A DNA stretch of 5,747 nt, from NCBI GenBank assembly GCA_946482335.1, contig CAMLRG010000272.1, positions 1 to 5,747 of the forward strand. Reading direction: 5' to 3'. This document shows positions 4,859 through 5,747 of this stretch, piece after piece (position 1 is the stretch's first letter; each line of letters opens with the position of its first letter). This DNA comes from an uncultured Duganella sp. Lineage in GTDB: Bacteria > Pseudomonadota > Gammaproteobacteria > Burkholderiales > Burkholderiaceae. A program made the position numbers and the translations under genes. The notes beneath the pieces are model-generated. The model did no database searches and was not told where the DNA came from. It saw only the letters and a program-made list of their open reading frames with translations.

Positions 4859-5747
4859 ATGTCTATCAAGATCAGCAGCCAGTTCGATGCTGGCGCCATC
4901 GATGTGGTCAGCGTTACCTCCGCTGGCGATATCGATGTCAATATCCGCAAGGATTCCCATGCGGACATCGTCCAGTGGTTCTACTTCCGCGTGCAGGGCG
5001 CGCAGGCGGTGCCGCTGACCATCCGTTTCCTGAACGCCGGCAAGGCGGCCTATGCGGAAGGCTGGAAGGGCTATCACGCCGTCGCTTCCTATGACCGCGA
5101 TACCTGGTTCCGCGTCCCGACGTCCTTCGACGGCGAAGTGATGACCATCGAGCACGCGCCGGAACACGATTCGGTCTATTACGCTTACTTTGAGCCCTAT
5201 TCGTGGGAGCGCCACTTGTCGCTGCTGGACTCGGCCCAGCTGCACCCTTACGCCGAACTGGTGGACCTGGGCAGCACCGTGGAGGGCCGCGACATGAACC
5301 TGCTGGTGATCGGCGACCAGCAAGCGCAGAAGAAGGTATGGGTCATCGCGCGCCAGCACCCGGGCGAGACCATGGCCGAGTGGTTCGTGGAAGGCATGGT
5401 CGAGGCCCTGCTGGATGCGGCCAACCCTTACGCGCGCCAGTGCCTGCAGGATGCCTGCTTCTACATCGTGCCGAACATGAATCCGGACGGTTCCGTGCGC
5501 GGCAACCTGCGCACCAACGCTGCCGGCGCGAACCTGAACCGCGAGTGGAACGAGCCCACCATGGAGCGTTCGCCGGAAGTGTTCCTGGTCAAGGAGAAGA
5601 TGAAGGAAACCGGCTGCGACCTGTTCCTGGACGTGCATGGCGACGAGGGCTTGCCTTACGTCTTCGTGGCCGGCAGCGATGCGCTGCCGAATTTCACGCG
5701 CGAGCAGAAGGCGGCGCAGGACAAGTTCATCGCCGACTTCAAGCTGG
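4859..5747 (+). CDS. M14-family zinc carboxypeptidase, Nna1/cytosolic carboxypeptidase-like (3' end cut by window edge)
   Basis: 296 codons visible, open at the right edge. Residues 1-125 look like the beta-rich N-terminal domain found in cytosolic carboxypeptidases (WFYFRVQG at 40-47, VYYAYFEPYSWERH at 106-119). A catalytic M14 domain begins about residue 130. Zinc ligands are present: H167 and E170 in RQHPGET, and H260 in FLDVHGDEG. NPDG at 208-211, R218 and N227-R228 in NLNREW match substrate-binding positions of carboxypeptidase A. The catalytic glutamate of the family normally comes some 70-75 residues after the third ligand, so it lies past the edge; about 80 residues are probably missing. 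There is no signal peptide, so it is likely cytoplasmic. The enzyme should remove C-terminal residues from peptides or proteins; eukaryotic relatives trim glutamates, but the bacterial substrate is not known to me. It follows paaX on the same strand but is separated from it by the palindrome and is probably an independent gene. Confidence 0.9.
   Translation, partial: MSIKISSQFDAGAIDVVSVTSAGDIDVNIRKDSHADIVQWFYFRVQGAQAVPLTIRFLNAGKAAYAEGWKGYHAVASYDRDTWFRVPTSFDGEVMTIEHAPEHDSVYYAYFEPYSWERHLSLLDSAQLHPYAELVDLGSTVEGRDMNLLVIGDQQAQKKVWVIARQHPGETMAEWFVEGMVEALLDAANPYARQCLQDACFYIVPNMNPDGSVRGNLRTNAAGANLNREWNEPTMERSPEVFLVKEKMKETGCDLFLDVHGDEGLPYVFVAGSDALPNFTREQKAAQDKFIADFKL

Noticed and set aside
4682..5638. 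A 318-codon minus-strand open frame opposite the palindrome and the M14 gene.
   Set aside because: It translates straight through the palindrome and lies antisense to an M14 enzyme with intact zinc motifs.

Overview
The window looks like chromosomal DNA of a high-GC betaproteobacterium, most likely Oxalobacteraceae (Massilia/Duganella/Janthinobacterium type). I infer this from the strong G/C third-position preference, the style of the Paa proteins, and a TGTCCAC...GTGGACA palindromic repeat of a kind I remember as common between genes in that family. No database search was possible, so the placement is tentative.

Layout. Positions 1-3653 (minus strand) hold a tight five-gene block, read right to left as paaA-paaB-paaC-paaD-paaE. 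It encodes the ring 1,2-phenylacetyl-CoA epoxidase: PaaA and PaaC form the di-iron oxygenase core, PaaB is the bridging subunit, PaaD is the Fe-S/maturation-type protein and PaaE is the FAD/[2Fe-2S] reductase. Gene gaps are 11, 9, -1 and 4 nt, so the block is almost certainly one transcript. PaaE is cut by the left edge just before its expected fourth cluster cysteine.

Positions 3654-3776 form an AT-rich divergent control region. It has a good sigma70-like promoter for paaA, a weaker one facing paaX, and two interleaved 7-bp inverted repeats that are candidate PaaX operators. On the plus strand, 3777-4709 encodes PaaX, the GntR-like repressor that in known systems senses phenylacetyl-CoA. The repressor therefore sits back to back with the operon it presumably controls.

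Positions 4711-4793 are a large, nearly perfect nested palindrome immediately after paaX. From 4859 to the right edge runs an incomplete zinc carboxypeptidase of the M14 cytosolic (Nna1/CCP-like) subfamily, a separate function with no evident link to phenylacetate.

The epoxidase operon is a known system. The least explained parts are the nested palindrome, the operator architecture between paaA and paaX, the long Ala/Pro linker in PaaD, and the substrate of the M14 enzyme. I found no convincing previously undescribed multi-gene system.
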